From assembly GCF_900142695.1 (NCBI RefSeq), contig NZ_FRBU01000012.1, positions 1 to 64,000 on the forward strand: a stretch of 64,000 bases of DNA, read 5' to 3'. Each line of letters starts with the position of its first letter. Position 1 is the first letter of the stretch. Position numbers and translations under genes: made by a program. This DNA is from Flavobacterium xanthum. GTDB lineage: Bacteria > Bacteroidota > Bacteroidia > Flavobacteriales > Flavobacteriaceae. This document shows, in pieces, positions 35,022-44,598 of the stretch. The notes beneath the pieces were generated by a model. That model was not told the DNA's origin and searched no databases. It worked only from the letters and a program-made list of their open reading frames with translations.

Positions 35022-35207
35022 TTCTGTAGTGCTAGAAGGGCAAATATATAGAATCAATGTGTTTTGATTCCCTGTTTTTTTAAACCTTAACACTATTTTA
35101 CCAGATGCTTTTGATTACAATTACTGTATTATTATGTGCGTCAGTGGATAGTGGGATTGCGAATTATAGATTTTACTGAAAAAAAAATTCAATTTCGTTT
35201 AAATTGT

Positions 35208-35215
35208 TATATTTG
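35208..35215 (+). promoter_or_regulatory. Promoter -7 box ahead of the saccharopine/alanine dehydrogenase-like gene
   Basis: TATATTTG fits the Bacteroidetes TAnnTTTG consensus, about 56 nt ahead of the ATG at 35271. No convincing -33 element was found. Confidence 0.45.
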
Positions 35216-35270
35216 TAACAAATAAACACGATAAAGTTATATTAAATAAATTTTAAAGCGCACAAGAGAT

Positions 35271-36473
35271 ATGAAATTTGGAATTTTAAAAGAACGAAAA
35301 AATCCGCCTGACAGGAGAGTTGTTTTCTCACCAAATGCATTAACAAAGTTAAAACAGCAATATCAAAATGTTTCCGTAATGGTAGAACGTTCTGATATTA
35401 GGATTTTCACCGATTCTGAATATGAAAATCTTGGAATTGAAGTTACCGCTGATATCAGTGATTGTGATGTACTGTTTGGAGTGAAAGAAGTACCGGTAGA
35501 AAATTTAATTCCTAATAAAACATATTTTTTCTTTTCCCATACCATCAAAAGACAACCCTACAATAGAAAATTGTTGCAAGCAATATTAGCCAATAACATT
35601 GATTTGTACGACTATGAAACTATTGTAGATGGAGAAAACCGCAGATTAATTGGTTTTGGAAGATACGCTGGAATTGTGGGCGCTTACAATAGTATTCGGG
35701 CTTTTGGAATAAAATTTGAATTGTTTAAATTACCAAAAGCAGAAACTCTTTCAGATAAAGAGGCCCTGATTGCTCATTTGAAAAGATTAGTATTACCGCC
35801 TTTAAAATTTGTGATTACTGGAACGGGTAAAGTTGGTAATGGAGCTAAAGAAGTTTTAGATGCGATAAAAATAAAGGAAGTATCCATTGAAAATTATTTG
35901 ACAAAAAATTATTCGCAACCAGTTTACACCCAAATTGATGTATTGGAATACAACAAGCGCAAGGACGGACAGGTTTTAGACTTTACTGATTTTTATCAAA
36001 ATCCAAAGGATTACATGTCTGATTTTGAAAAATTTACTAAAGTGTCTGACATCTATATCACAGGACATTTTTATGGTAATGATGCTCCAGTAATTCTTAC
36101 CCAAGAAATGCTGAAAGCGAATGATTGCAAGATTAAAGTGGTTGCCGATGTCTCTTGTGATGTGAATGGTCCTATCGCTTGCACACTACGATCCTCTTCG
36201 ATTGCAGAACCTTTGTATGGCTATTTACCTAACGAACATCAAGAATCAGATGTTTTTCATCCTGCAGCAATTGTTGTCATGGCCGTGGATAATTTACCAT
36301 GCGAACTGCCAAAAGATGCTAGTGAAGGATTTGGTGAAATGTTCTTAGAACACGTAATTCCAGCATTTTTTAACGAAGATAAAGACGGGATTCTGAAAAG
36401 AGCTAAAATTACTGAGAATGGTAAATTGACTCCAAGATTTAGTTATTTGCAAGATTATGTAGATGGGAAATAA
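35271..36473 (+). CDS. NAD(P)-dependent oxidoreductase, saccharopine/alanine dehydrogenase family
   Basis: This 400-residue protein has an AlaDh/PNT N-terminal domain (MKFGILKERKNPPDRRVVFSP; FFFSHTIKRQPYNRKLL) and a Rossmann domain with VITGTGKVGNGAKEVL. The FSHTIKRQPYN segment is characteristic of saccharopine dehydrogenase-like proteins rather than true alanine dehydrogenase. It likely acts in lysine or related amino-acid metabolism, but the substrate cannot be read from the sequence. It is a single-gene unit with a promoter and a terminator of its own. Confidence 0.75.
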   Translation: MKFGILKERKNPPDRRVVFSPNALTKLKQQYQNVSVMVERSDIRIFTDSEYENLGIEVTADISDCDVLFGVKEVPVENLIPNKTYFFFSHTIKRQPYNRKLLQAILANNIDLYDYETIVDGENRRLIGFGRYAGIVGAYNSIRAFGIKFELFKLPKAETLSDKEALIAHLKRLVLPPLKFVITGTGKVGNGAKEVLDAIKIKEVSIENYLTKNYSQPVYTQIDVLEYNKRKDGQVLDFTDFYQNPKDYMSDFEKFTKVSDIYITGHFYGNDAPVILTQEMLKANDCKIKVVADVSCDVNGPIACTLRSSSIAEPLYGYLPNEHQESDVFHPAAIVVMAVDNLPCELPKDASEGFGEMFLEHVIPAFFNEDKDGILKRAKITENGKLTPRFSYLQDYVDGK

Positions 36474-36496
36474 GTATCTTTTTTAAAATAAATTAT

Positions 36497-36525
36497 AAAA
36501 CCTGCCCTTCAAAGTTGCAGGTTTT
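36497..36525 (+). terminator. Rho-independent terminator
   Basis: AAAACCTGC and GCAGGTTTT form a 9-bp stem followed by a run of eight Ts, about 25 bp behind the dehydrogenase stop. Confidence 0.82.
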
Positions 36526-36617
36526 TTTTATGGTTCCAAAGGAGTAAACTATTTTTCGTTTTTCAAACATTATAAATCTATTAACACCAGAGAATTTTAG
36601 GCTCGATAGGAAATGAT

Positions 36618-36625
36618 TATTTTTG
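36618..36625 (+). promoter_or_regulatory. Promoter -7 box ahead of the LLM oxidoreductase gene
   Basis: TATTTTTG matches TAnnTTTG and lies 19 nt before the ATG at 36645. Confidence 0.4.
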
Positions 36626-36644
36626 TTAAAATTTGAAATTAATA

Positions 36645-37643
36645 ATGAAAAAAAACATTCCAATTTCCATATTAGAATTAGCCATAATTACTCAAGATAG
36701 CGATGCAAAGGATACTTTTCAAAAAACAACAGCACTAGCGCAACTTGCTGACAGTCTAGGATACAATAGATTTTGGTTGGCTGAACATCATAATATGGCT
36801 CATGTAGCCAGTACCGCTACGGTTGTACTCATAGGTTATATTGCCAGTAAAACTCAGAATATTAGAGTAGGTTCTGGCGGCATCATGTTGCCTAACCACG
36901 CTCCATTAATTGTTGCTGAACAGTTTGGCACACTGGAGATTTTGTATCCAAATCGTATTGATTTAGGTTTAGGAAGAGCGCCAGGAACCGATGGATTAAC
37001 CGCGCAAGCCATTCGCAAAGATTTTTTCGAACAGTCACAGCGCTTTCCTCAAAATGTTGCTGCTCTTCAGGATTTTTTCTCAAATGATAATGCGAATGCA
37101 CAGGTTAGAGCCTTTCCTGCAGAAGGAACTGATGTCCCTATTTGGATTTTAGGTTCTAGTATGGATAGTGCTGCTTTGGCTGCAGCCAATGGATTGCCAT
37201 ATGCTTTTGCTGGACATTTTGCCCCCAAACAGATGGTGCAAGCGTTTCAATTTTATCGTGAAAATTTTCAAGCTTCAAAATATTTAGACAAACCCAAAAT
37301 GATGGCCTGCGCCAATGCAATTGTAGCTGACACAGATGAAGAAGCTCAAAGGTTATCCACTAGCTTGACCCAAATGTTTCTGAACTTGATTCGGAATGAT
37401 AGAAAACCATTGCAGCCGCCAGTAGATTCTTTGGATGGAATTATGACGGAAGAAGAACACTTTCATGTGAACCAAATGACATCTTGTTCCTTTATTGGAA
37501 GCAAAAAGAAAGTAGAAATCGAATTAAGACAGTTTATAGACTACACGCAAATTGATGAATTGATGATTACCACTCCCATTTTCAATCACGATGATAAATT
37601 GAAAAGCATACAATTAATGAAAGAGGTTATCGATACCATATAA
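36645..37643 (+). CDS. Luciferase-like monooxygenase family (LLM) flavin-dependent oxidoreductase
   Basis: The 332-residue protein has the TIM-barrel signatures of the MsnO8-type group: LADSLGYNRFWLAEHHNMAHVASTA at the N-terminus, VGSGGIMLPNHAPLIVAEQFG, and DLGLGRAPGTD. These enzymes use FMN with NAD(P)H to oxidise small substrates; the substrate is not known here. The start at ATG 36645 (MKKNIPISIL) is preferred over the TTG at 36633. It stands alone in its transcription unit. Confidence 0.87.
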   Translation: MKKNIPISILELAIITQDSDAKDTFQKTTALAQLADSLGYNRFWLAEHHNMAHVASTATVVLIGYIASKTQNIRVGSGGIMLPNHAPLIVAEQFGTLEILYPNRIDLGLGRAPGTDGLTAQAIRKDFFEQSQRFPQNVAALQDFFSNDNANAQVRAFPAEGTDVPIWILGSSMDSAALAAANGLPYAFAGHFAPKQMVQAFQFYRENFQASKYLDKPKMMACANAIVADTDEEAQRLSTSLTQMFLNLIRNDRKPLQPPVDSLDGIMTEEEHFHVNQMTSCSFIGSKKKVEIELRQFIDYTQIDELMITTPIFNHDDKLKSIQLMKEVIDTI

Positions 37644-37890
37644 ATTCACTATAAAGATTCTGACTTGTAAAATGGAGTCCCATTATTACTATTTTTTTGT
37701 TAGCTATGACAGGCAAAATGCTCTACTTCATTTAATTCAATTCTAAATGTAGCACTAACTAGTGTGTTTTAAACATGTGGTTATTGCTAATTTGAAATTG
37801 TTTAAAACGTTAAAATATGTACCCCTGAAAATAGACATTCCAACAAAGCAAGGCTTTGACTTGAATGTAAATTTCACTTTTAATGCCAAA

Positions 37891-38268
37891 TTATTTTGCT
37901 ACAAATAAACCTTTGTAATTTGACCAATGACTAATTATTAAAAAGATATTACCAAAAAACACAAATAAGGCGACTGGTAGATTTTCTGGAGTTAAAAAAA
38001 AATTAATCAGCAAGATATTTAATGTGACTGGCAAAATGATAAGGTTCGCGAGGGTTACATAGCGACCGGTTATAAAAGAGAGTCCGCATAGGAACTCTAA
38101 AGATTTAGCCAAAGGAATTAAATAAGTAGATGCCATTAAACCAACATTAAAAGCTTTAAAATTACCAGTAGTTTCGGCTTCAGGTGCAAGGTGCAGAAAA
38201 AAACTAACGGAGGTATAAAGGAATAAGATTCCTAATAAAGATCGAATAATAAGGATTGCAATTTTCAT
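37891..38268 (-). CDS. DoxX-like membrane protein
   Basis: This 125-residue protein has four hydrophobic segments and DoxX-like features: RSLLGILFLYTSVSFFL, AKSLEFLCGLSFITG (G-x-L-x-x-G) and a C-terminal membrane helix. DoxX proteins are poorly understood; some take part in oxidative-stress complexes. It stands apart from its neighbours, with no operon partner. Confidence 0.75.
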   Translation of the reverse strand: MKIAILIIRSLLGILFLYTSVSFFLHLAPEAETTGNFKAFNVGLMASTYLIPLAKSLEFLCGLSFITGRYVTLANLIILPVTLNILLINFFLTPENLPVALFVFFGNIFLIISHWSNYKGLFVAK

Positions 38269-38669
38269 ACTATATGGTTTTTATTGGTTACATATAAGAG
38301 AATTATCATAATGGGTTTGCAATTTTTATCCTATTTGCAATTTCCCATCCGTGCCCATTTAAAGTTGCAAAATTAGTAGTGTTAAACCACTGTTGAGCTG
38401 CTGGTTCCTATTCGTGAATTATAGTCTGATACAATCCTACAAGTTGTTTTTTTATCCGTAAATTGTGGATTGAAGTAAAATTCTATTAGTGTAAAAAATC
38501 AATTGCTTTTTTGTTCCTGAAGGTCTGAAGGTCTGATTTTTTCTGACACTTTAAAAAGATTAATTAAAAGCCTGAAAAAACCAAAATTGATTCTACTTTA
38601 CCAAATTTACAAAAAAATAAGCTATTTTTAGTAAAATCAATTATTGAAGGTTTATTTTTTATTGTAATT
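38269..38669. other. Intergenic region, 401 bp
   Basis: This is AT-rich and contains a short direct repeat, GAAGGTCTGAAGGTCTGA, near 38518. The divergent promoters of the DoxX-like gene and pabB must lie here, but no consensus box was clear. Confidence 0.35.
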
Positions 38670-39980
38670 TTGAATTTTAAATACCAATACTTTTTGAGAA
38701 CTTCAATTTACAAGACCATTTCTGATCCAAAACTGTTTAAAGAACAGCTTTTATTATGGTCTCAACAGTTTCGAGAAATCATTTATTTGGACAGTAATGA
38801 TTATCCACAAAATTATTCCAGTTATGATTGTGTTCTTGCTGTTGATGCATTAACATCCATTAAAACTGATTTTCACAATGCTTTTGAAGACTTGAAACAA
38901 TACCAGCAAAGTACCAAAGACTGGCTTTTTGGCTATTTATCGTATGATTTAAAAAATGATATTGAGGAGTTACAATCTCATAATTTTGACGGATTAGAAT
39001 TTCCCGATTTGTATTTCTTTCAGCCTAAAAAACTGTTTTTATTGAAAGGAAATGAACTCGAAATTCAATACCTCAATATGTGTGGTGATGAAGTGGAGGA
39101 AGATTTTGAAGAAATAAGTGTTCAGTATTCAGTGTTCAGTAATAAGGATTCACAAACAGCCATTCAACAACGAATTCGGAAAGAGAATTATCTTCAAAAA
39201 GTGGCTAAAATTTTGGAATACATTCATCGTGGGGACATCTATGAAGCCAATTTTTGCATGGAGTTTTTTGCCGAAAATGCAATCCTAGATCCTTTTAAAA
39301 AATTTATAAAACTTAACGAAATTTCTCAGCCTCCATTTGCTGTTTTTTTTAAAAATAATACACACTTTTTACTTTCGGCGACACCAGAACGCTATGTAAG
39401 GAAAGAAGGAGAACTGATTGTTTCGCAACCGATTAAAGGAACTTCAAAACGATTTTTAGACCCAATTGAAGATGAAAAATCAAAAAATGAATTGGCGGCA
39501 GATGCAAAAGAGAGATCAGAGAATATTATGATAACGGATTTAGTGCGAAACGACCTATCACGCACTGCACAAAAAGGATCTGTTGAAGTAAAAGAACTCT
39601 GTAAAATTTATTCTTTTATGCAAGTGCACCAGATGATCTCAACTGTTATTTCAAAATTAGATGCGCAATATTCGGCTTTAGATGTTTTGAAAACAACTTT
39701 TCCAATGGGGAGTATGACTGGAGCACCAAAAATTTCGGTGATGAAAATCATTGAAGAACTTGAAGAAACAAAACGAGGTTTGTATAGTGGAGCAGTAGGG
39801 TATTTTACACCAAACGGAGATTTTGATTTTAATGTAGTTATTCGAAGTATTTTATACAATCAAGAAAAGAAATATGTTTCATTTTCTGTAGGAAGTGCCA
39901 TTACTTCGCAGTCTATTCCTGAAAAAGAATACGAGGAATGTTTGCTAAAAGCAAAAGCAATGCGAGAGGTTTTAAGTTAA
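38670..39980 (+). CDS. pabB: Aminodeoxychorismate synthase component I (PabB-like)
   Basis: This anthranilate synthase component I family enzyme makes aminodeoxychorismate for folate. The C-terminal catalytic domain has PIKGTSKR, where the Lys replaces the TrpE alanine as in PabB, then ERSENIMITDLVRNDLSR, FPMGSMTGAPKISVMKII and GLYSGAVGYF. The 436-residue length fits PabB. The start is uncertain: the frame opens with TTG at 38670 and another TTG lies in MRTSIYKT-like sequence, with no ATG near. It precedes tilS on the same strand by 27 bp. Confidence 0.86.
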   Translation: MNFKYQYFLRTSIYKTISDPKLFKEQLLLWSQQFREIIYLDSNDYPQNYSSYDCVLAVDALTSIKTDFHNAFEDLKQYQQSTKDWLFGYLSYDLKNDIEELQSHNFDGLEFPDLYFFQPKKLFLLKGNELEIQYLNMCGDEVEEDFEEISVQYSVFSNKDSQTAIQQRIRKENYLQKVAKILEYIHRGDIYEANFCMEFFAENAILDPFKKFIKLNEISQPPFAVFFKNNTHFLLSATPERYVRKEGELIVSQPIKGTSKRFLDPIEDEKSKNELAADAKERSENIMITDLVRNDLSRTAQKGSVEVKELCKIYSFMQVHQMISTVISKLDAQYSALDVLKTTFPMGSMTGAPKISVMKIIEELEETKRGLYSGAVGYFTPNGDFDFNVVIRSILYNQEKKYVSFSVGSAITSQSIPEKEYEECLLKAKAMREVLS

Positions 39981-40007
39981 ATCAAAAGGAATTAATTAAA
40001 TTTGAAT

Positions 40008-41318
40008 ATGCTACAAAAATTTCAAAATCACCTGTTACATAATTTTCAGTTTCTACGCGGTAAAAAGATACTTATAGCTACTAGCGGTGGCAAAGATAGT
40101 ATGGTGATGGTGCATTTGTTGCAGCACTTGGACTACGAAATAGGAATTGCACATTGTAACTTTCAACTTCGCGGAATAGAAAGTTTTGGAGATCAGAATT
40201 TTGTGCAGGAATATGCTTCCGCAAATAATATTTCAATTTTTATAACACAATTTGACACCAAAGCCTTCTCCGAAGATTATAAAATATCTACTCAAGTTGC
40301 GGCTCGCGAGCTGCGATACAATTGGTTTTATGAATTATTAGAAACTGAAAAATACGATTATATTCTTACCGCACATCATGCTGATGATAATTTAGAAACC
40401 TTTCTTATCAATCTGTCACGTGGTACTGGTTTAGAGGGATTAATAGGTATTCCAGAACAAAACGAAAAAGTAGTACGCCCACTTTTGGCATTTAGCCAAG
40501 AAGAAATGGAAGAATATGCGATTTTACATGGTATACAATGGCGTGAAGACAGCAGTAATGCCTCTGATAAGTACCTTCGCAATAAAATCCGCCATCATGT
40601 TGTTCCACTGTTAAAGGAATTGAATCCCAATTTCCTCTTATCGTTTCACAAAACACAAGGATATTTGCAACAAGCTCAGGATATGGTCGATGATGCGGCT
40701 ATTATGGTGTATCAACAAGTTGCACAGCAAGATGGCGATACCATTTATTTTGATTTAAAGAAATTACAAAAGTTACCGAACTACAAATCGTATTTGTACC
40801 AATGGCTCAATGAATTTGGATTTAAAGCATGGGTTGATATTTATGATCTAGTCGATAGCCAATCGGGTAAATGTGTTTATTCTTCGGAGTACCGCTTGCT
40901 AAAAGATCGGGATTCCTTACTCTTGAGCCGCCTGAATGAGGAAGATGAAATTCAGGAGTATGCAATTTTAGAAAATCAAAAAGAAGTTAATATTCCCTTA
41001 AATCTTAGCTTTTGCAAAGTAGCGGACATCAGTATCGGTTCAAATAAAACTATATTTGTGGACGCTGATAAATTACACTATCCACTGGTTTTGCGCCATT
41101 GGAATGAAGGCGATCATTTTCAACCTTTTGGAATGGATGGCAAATCAAAAAAGATCAGTAAACTGTTTAAAGATGAAAAATTATCCTTGATTGAGAAAGA
41201 AAGTAAATGGCTTTTATGTTCCAATACTGAGATAGTTTGGGTAATAGGGCTTCGTCAGGATGAGCGCTTTAGAATAGACAACACAACAAAGAATATACTT
41301 AAAATACAATTAGAATAA
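40008..41318 (+). CDS. tilS: tRNA(Ile)-lysidine synthase
   Basis: TilS converts cytidine 34 of the minor tRNA-Ile to lysidine, so the anticodon reads AUA. The PP-loop SGGKDS is near residues 26-31, followed by GIAHCNFQLRG and the AHHADDNLETFLINLSRG segment. The C-terminal TilS domain (LRHWNEGDHFQPFGM) is present. ATG at 40008 is chosen over the TTG at 40002. The stop overlaps the dsbD start by one base (TAATG), so the genes are coupled. Confidence 0.93.
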   Translation: MLQKFQNHLLHNFQFLRGKKILIATSGGKDSMVMVHLLQHLDYEIGIAHCNFQLRGIESFGDQNFVQEYASANNISIFITQFDTKAFSEDYKISTQVAARELRYNWFYELLETEKYDYILTAHHADDNLETFLINLSRGTGLEGLIGIPEQNEKVVRPLLAFSQEEMEEYAILHGIQWREDSSNASDKYLRNKIRHHVVPLLKELNPNFLLSFHKTQGYLQQAQDMVDDAAIMVYQQVAQQDGDTIYFDLKKLQKLPNYKSYLYQWLNEFGFKAWVDIYDLVDSQSGKCVYSSEYRLLKDRDSLLLSRLNEEDEIQEYAILENQKEVNIPLNLSFCKVADISIGSNKTIFVDADKLHYPLVLRHWNEGDHFQPFGMDGKSKKISKLFKDEKLSLIEKESKWLLCSNTEIVWVIGLRQDERFRIDNTTKNILKIQLE

Positions 41319-43351
41319 TGAAGAAACTACTATTTATACTTCTTGCTTTTTTGGCTTTTGCCAATGGAAATGCCCAGATTTTAGATCCAGCAAAATGGAC
41401 TACTAAAATTGAAAAAAAATCCGAGACTAATTACATCCTAACCTTCAATACGGTTATAGAAAATGATTGGCATTTGTATTCGCAGTTTACTCCAGATGGT
41501 GGGCCATTACCATTAGAAATTATCTTCAAAAATCAGAAAGGGAATTTTACTTTAGTAGGTAAGGCTAAAGAAAGTAAAACAAGAACGGCCTATAATGACA
41601 TATTTGAGGTTAACGAAACATTCTTTGAAAAGAAAGGTCAAATACAGCAAAAAATTACAATAACAAATCCGAAGCTTACGGAAATAAAAGTTGATTTTAA
41701 TTATCAGGTTTGTAAAGATGTTTGTATTAATATAGAAAAGAGTTTCACGTTTACCATTCCTGCGGCTTCAAAAGCAGCAGAAATCGCTACTATACCAACA
41801 AATTTAACGACAATAGATTCAGCTAATGTTGACACTGTAGTTACAAATACAGATGCAAATAAAGAACAGGTTGTTACTCCTGAAAAAGTTCCTGTTCTGG
41901 ATACGAAGCCTTCCAAACAAAGGGGATTGTGGTCTATTTTCTTCATTGCTTTTTTATCTGGATTTGCTGCATTGCTTACGCCATGCGTCTTCCCGATGAT
42001 TCCTATGACGGTAAGTTTCTTTACGAAACAAAGTAAAACAAAGGCAAAAGGAATTAGAAATGCCATTATTTATGGAATTGCTATCATCTTCATTTATGTA
42101 GTTTTAGGATTCTTAGTGACGTGGATTTTTGGTGCCGATGCACTGAATGCGTTGTCGACCAATGTTTGGTTTAATATTATTTTCTTTGTTTTGTTAGTCA
42201 CATTTGCGGCTTCATTTTTAGGTGCTTTTGAGATTATGCTGCCTAATTCTTGGGCAAATAAAGTAGATAATCAGGCCGATAGAGGCGGAATAATTGGAAT
42301 TTTATTTATGGCTTTGGCACTTGCGATTGTATCTTTTTCATGTACCGGACCAATCGTAGGAACCCTTTTAGTCGAAGCTGCTTCTAAAGGCGGAATCGCA
42401 CCTATTGTTGGAATGTTCGGATTTTCATTGGCTTTAGCCTTACCATTCATGTTATTTGCGATGTTCCCGGGTTGGTTGAATTCTTTACCAAAATCGGGTG
42501 GTTGGTTGAATACCGTTAAAGTAGTTTTAGGATTCTTAGAACTGGCATTGGCCTTCAAATTTTTGTCGAATGCAGATTTAGTATTACAGTTGCATTTCTT
42601 GGAAAGAGAAGTTTTCTTGGCCATCTGGATTGCTATTTTTGGAACATTGGCATTCTATCTTTTTGGAAAAATTACACTTCCACATGATAGTCCCATGACA
42701 CATATTTCTGTGGGCCGATTGTCTTTTGGCTTAGTAGTTTTGGCTTTTACAATCTATTTAATTCCTGGTATATGGGGAGCGCCATTAAAATTAATTTCTG
42801 GTTTCCCACCACCAATGACTTATAGCGAAAGCCCTTATGGTGTAGGAAATTCAAAAGGCAGTTCAAACGCAACAGCTCAAATTTTGCCAGAAGGCGCACA
42901 TTTAGGTCCGCATGACCTGATTGCTTTTGAAGATTATGAAAAAGGATTGGCCTACGCCAAATCAGTAAATAAGCCGATTTTGCTTGATTTTACAGGATAT
43001 GCTTGCGTCAATTGTAGAAAAATGGAAGACTATGTTTGGTCCGATCCTGCGATTCTAAAAATATTACAAGCAGAAGTGGTGTTAATCTCTCTTTATGTTG
43101 ATGACAAAAGAGAATTACCAAAAAGCGAACAATATGTATCCAAAGAAACGGGGAAAGAAATTGTAAGTATTGGAAATAAATGGAGTGATTTTCAAATTAC
43201 CAAATTTAAAGCTAATGCGCAACCGTATTATATTATTTTAGACACGGAAGGCATCATGCTATCAGACAAGCCAGAAAGCTATAACTCAGATATAAATGCC
43301 TACAAAGGTTGGTTGAGAGAGGGAATTGATCGATTTGAAAAGGTAAAATAA
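41318..43351 (+). CDS. dsbD: Thiol:disulfide interchange protein DsbD
   Basis: The 677-residue protein carries a signal peptide (LLFILLAFLAFANGNAQ), an N-terminal alpha domain with a Cys pair (CKDVCINIEKSF), eight or so membrane helices from about 205 to 490 including PCVFPMIPMTVSFF, and a C-terminal thioredoxin-like domain with the active site CVNC (TGYACVNCRKMEDY). It moves electrons from the cytoplasm to periplasmic or outer-membrane thiol proteins. It follows tilS with a one-base overlap. Confidence 0.92.
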   Translation: MKKLLFILLAFLAFANGNAQILDPAKWTTKIEKKSETNYILTFNTVIENDWHLYSQFTPDGGPLPLEIIFKNQKGNFTLVGKAKESKTRTAYNDIFEVNETFFEKKGQIQQKITITNPKLTEIKVDFNYQVCKDVCINIEKSFTFTIPAASKAAEIATIPTNLTTIDSANVDTVVTNTDANKEQVVTPEKVPVLDTKPSKQRGLWSIFFIAFLSGFAALLTPCVFPMIPMTVSFFTKQSKTKAKGIRNAIIYGIAIIFIYVVLGFLVTWIFGADALNALSTNVWFNIIFFVLLVTFAASFLGAFEIMLPNSWANKVDNQADRGGIIGILFMALALAIVSFSCTGPIVGTLLVEAASKGGIAPIVGMFGFSLALALPFMLFAMFPGWLNSLPKSGGWLNTVKVVLGFLELALAFKFLSNADLVLQLHFLEREVFLAIWIAIFGTLAFYLFGKITLPHDSPMTHISVGRLSFGLVVLAFTIYLIPGIWGAPLKLISGFPPPMTYSESPYGVGNSKGSSNATAQILPEGAHLGPHDLIAFEDYEKGLAYAKSVNKPILLDFTGYACVNCRKMEDYVWSDPAILKILQAEVVLISLYVDDKRELPKSEQYVSKETGKEIVSIGNKWSDFQITKFKANAQPYYIILDTEGIMLSDKPESYNSDINAYKGWLREGIDRFEKVK

Positions 43352-43388
43352 AATCGATTGCCTGCACGCAAAAGGTAGGCTGAATTTA

Positions 43389-43446
43389 AACACGAATTGC
43401 ATTAGTTTCCACAAATTGATTATTGGAAATTAGTGCAATTCGTGTT
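43389..43446. terminator. Convergent bidirectional terminator-like hairpin
   Basis: A stem of about 22 bp with two mismatches (outer arms AACACGAATTGCA and TGCAATTCGTGTT) sits between the convergent dsbD and amino-acid racemase genes. Confidence 0.6.
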
Positions 43447-43524
43447 AGGAGTTGGTACATTAAGTAAAAAAAAATCGCACTACAAGTTACGATTTACAAA
43501 AAAAGTTGGAGACAATAGTATTTA

Positions 43525-44598
43525 CTATTCGATAGTTTTTTCAATATAATCTGAATTTAAAAGGTATAAAGCGCCCATGTACCTAATTTTAAAAGCAACT
43601 AAATCTCCAATTTTATAAGTCTTTTTAGAATTTGAAATATCAATCACAAGCATATCAGAACTGGCATCTACAATAGTAATATCAGCATCATCCGATTCTA
43701 AATACTGTGGTTGCATGTCTAACAAACCAATGTCTAAGATGGCTCTTAAAGACGTAATACCTAAATCGGTGACATCATTCATAGAAAAAGAATTTCCGGC
43801 GACGTTCTCGCCTAATTCACCCGTAGGCGTATTGGGTTTTTCGGTGATTTCTATGATTTCAGCAAATAATTTGAAAACATCGTTATGCATTCCTTCCATG
43901 GTATCGCCCGTGAATAAATCTTTTCCAAAAAAGAGCGCTTCTCCTATTCGAAAATGATTAACAGCCATAGGACGGGCATTTTTAAGTATAAGCGGAATTG
44001 CCACGGAGGTTCCACCAGAGACAAACGGAATGCTTATATTGAATTTAGCTTCAATTAATTGCTTATATAAACTCAATTGAATGAGCTTGTCTTGCGTAGG
44101 CATTACACCGCTAAGGCAATTGAGATTAGTTCCTATTCCTGAAATCTCGATGTTTGGCATTTTTAAAATAGTACCGTAAAAAGCGATTAGCTCTTCACCC
44201 ATAACACCTTCTCGAAGGTCACCCATTTCGATCATGATAATGACTTTATGAATCTTATTTTGCTTTACAGCTTCGTTAGAAAGCAATTGTATGGTGTAGA
44301 TTTCAGTATTAAAACTGATGTCGGCATACTTAACAATACTTTCAATACTTCGTTTTGCTGGTGGTTTTATATAAACAGTTTGAATTTCTGGATCCAATGA
44401 TTTGATTTTTTTTAAATTGCTCACTCTGGAATCATGAATTTCCCGAACTCCTAAAGCAATTATTTCTTTGAGATATATTTTATTTCCACATAAAAGTTTG
44501 GAAACTACGCCCCACTGGATATTTCTAGATTTAAAAATGTGATCCAGAAAGGCATAATTTTCTTCGAGTTTTTTGCGATATAATTTTATAAAGGCCAT
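43525..44598 (-). CDS. Alanine/ornithine racemase family PLP enzyme
   Basis: This 357-residue PLP-dependent TIM-barrel racemase has its PLP lysine in VSKLLCGN (about Lys34), plus VIIMIEMGDLREGV and VSGGTSVAIP. The pattern is that of the amino-acid racemase group that includes ornithine racemase, not classical Alr. The stop-start junction with alr is TAATG (one-base overlap). With a transporter, an M20 amidohydrolase and an alanine racemase upstream, it likely interconverts the D- and L-forms of an imported amino acid. The exact substrate is unknown. Confidence 0.8.
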   Translation of the reverse strand: MAFIKLYRKKLEENYAFLDHIFKSRNIQWGVVSKLLCGNKIYLKEIIALGVREIHDSRVSNLKKIKSLDPEIQTVYIKPPAKRSIESIVKYADISFNTEIYTIQLLSNEAVKQNKIHKVIIMIEMGDLREGVMGEELIAFYGTILKMPNIEISGIGTNLNCLSGVMPTQDKLIQLSLYKQLIEAKFNISIPFVSGGTSVAIPLILKNARPMAVNHFRIGEALFFGKDLFTGDTMEGMHNDVFKLFAEIIEITEKPNTPTGELGENVAGNSFSMNDVTDLGITSLRAILDIGLLDMQPQYLESDDADITIVDASSDMLVIDISNSKKTYKIGDLVAFKIRYMGALYLLNSDYIEKTIE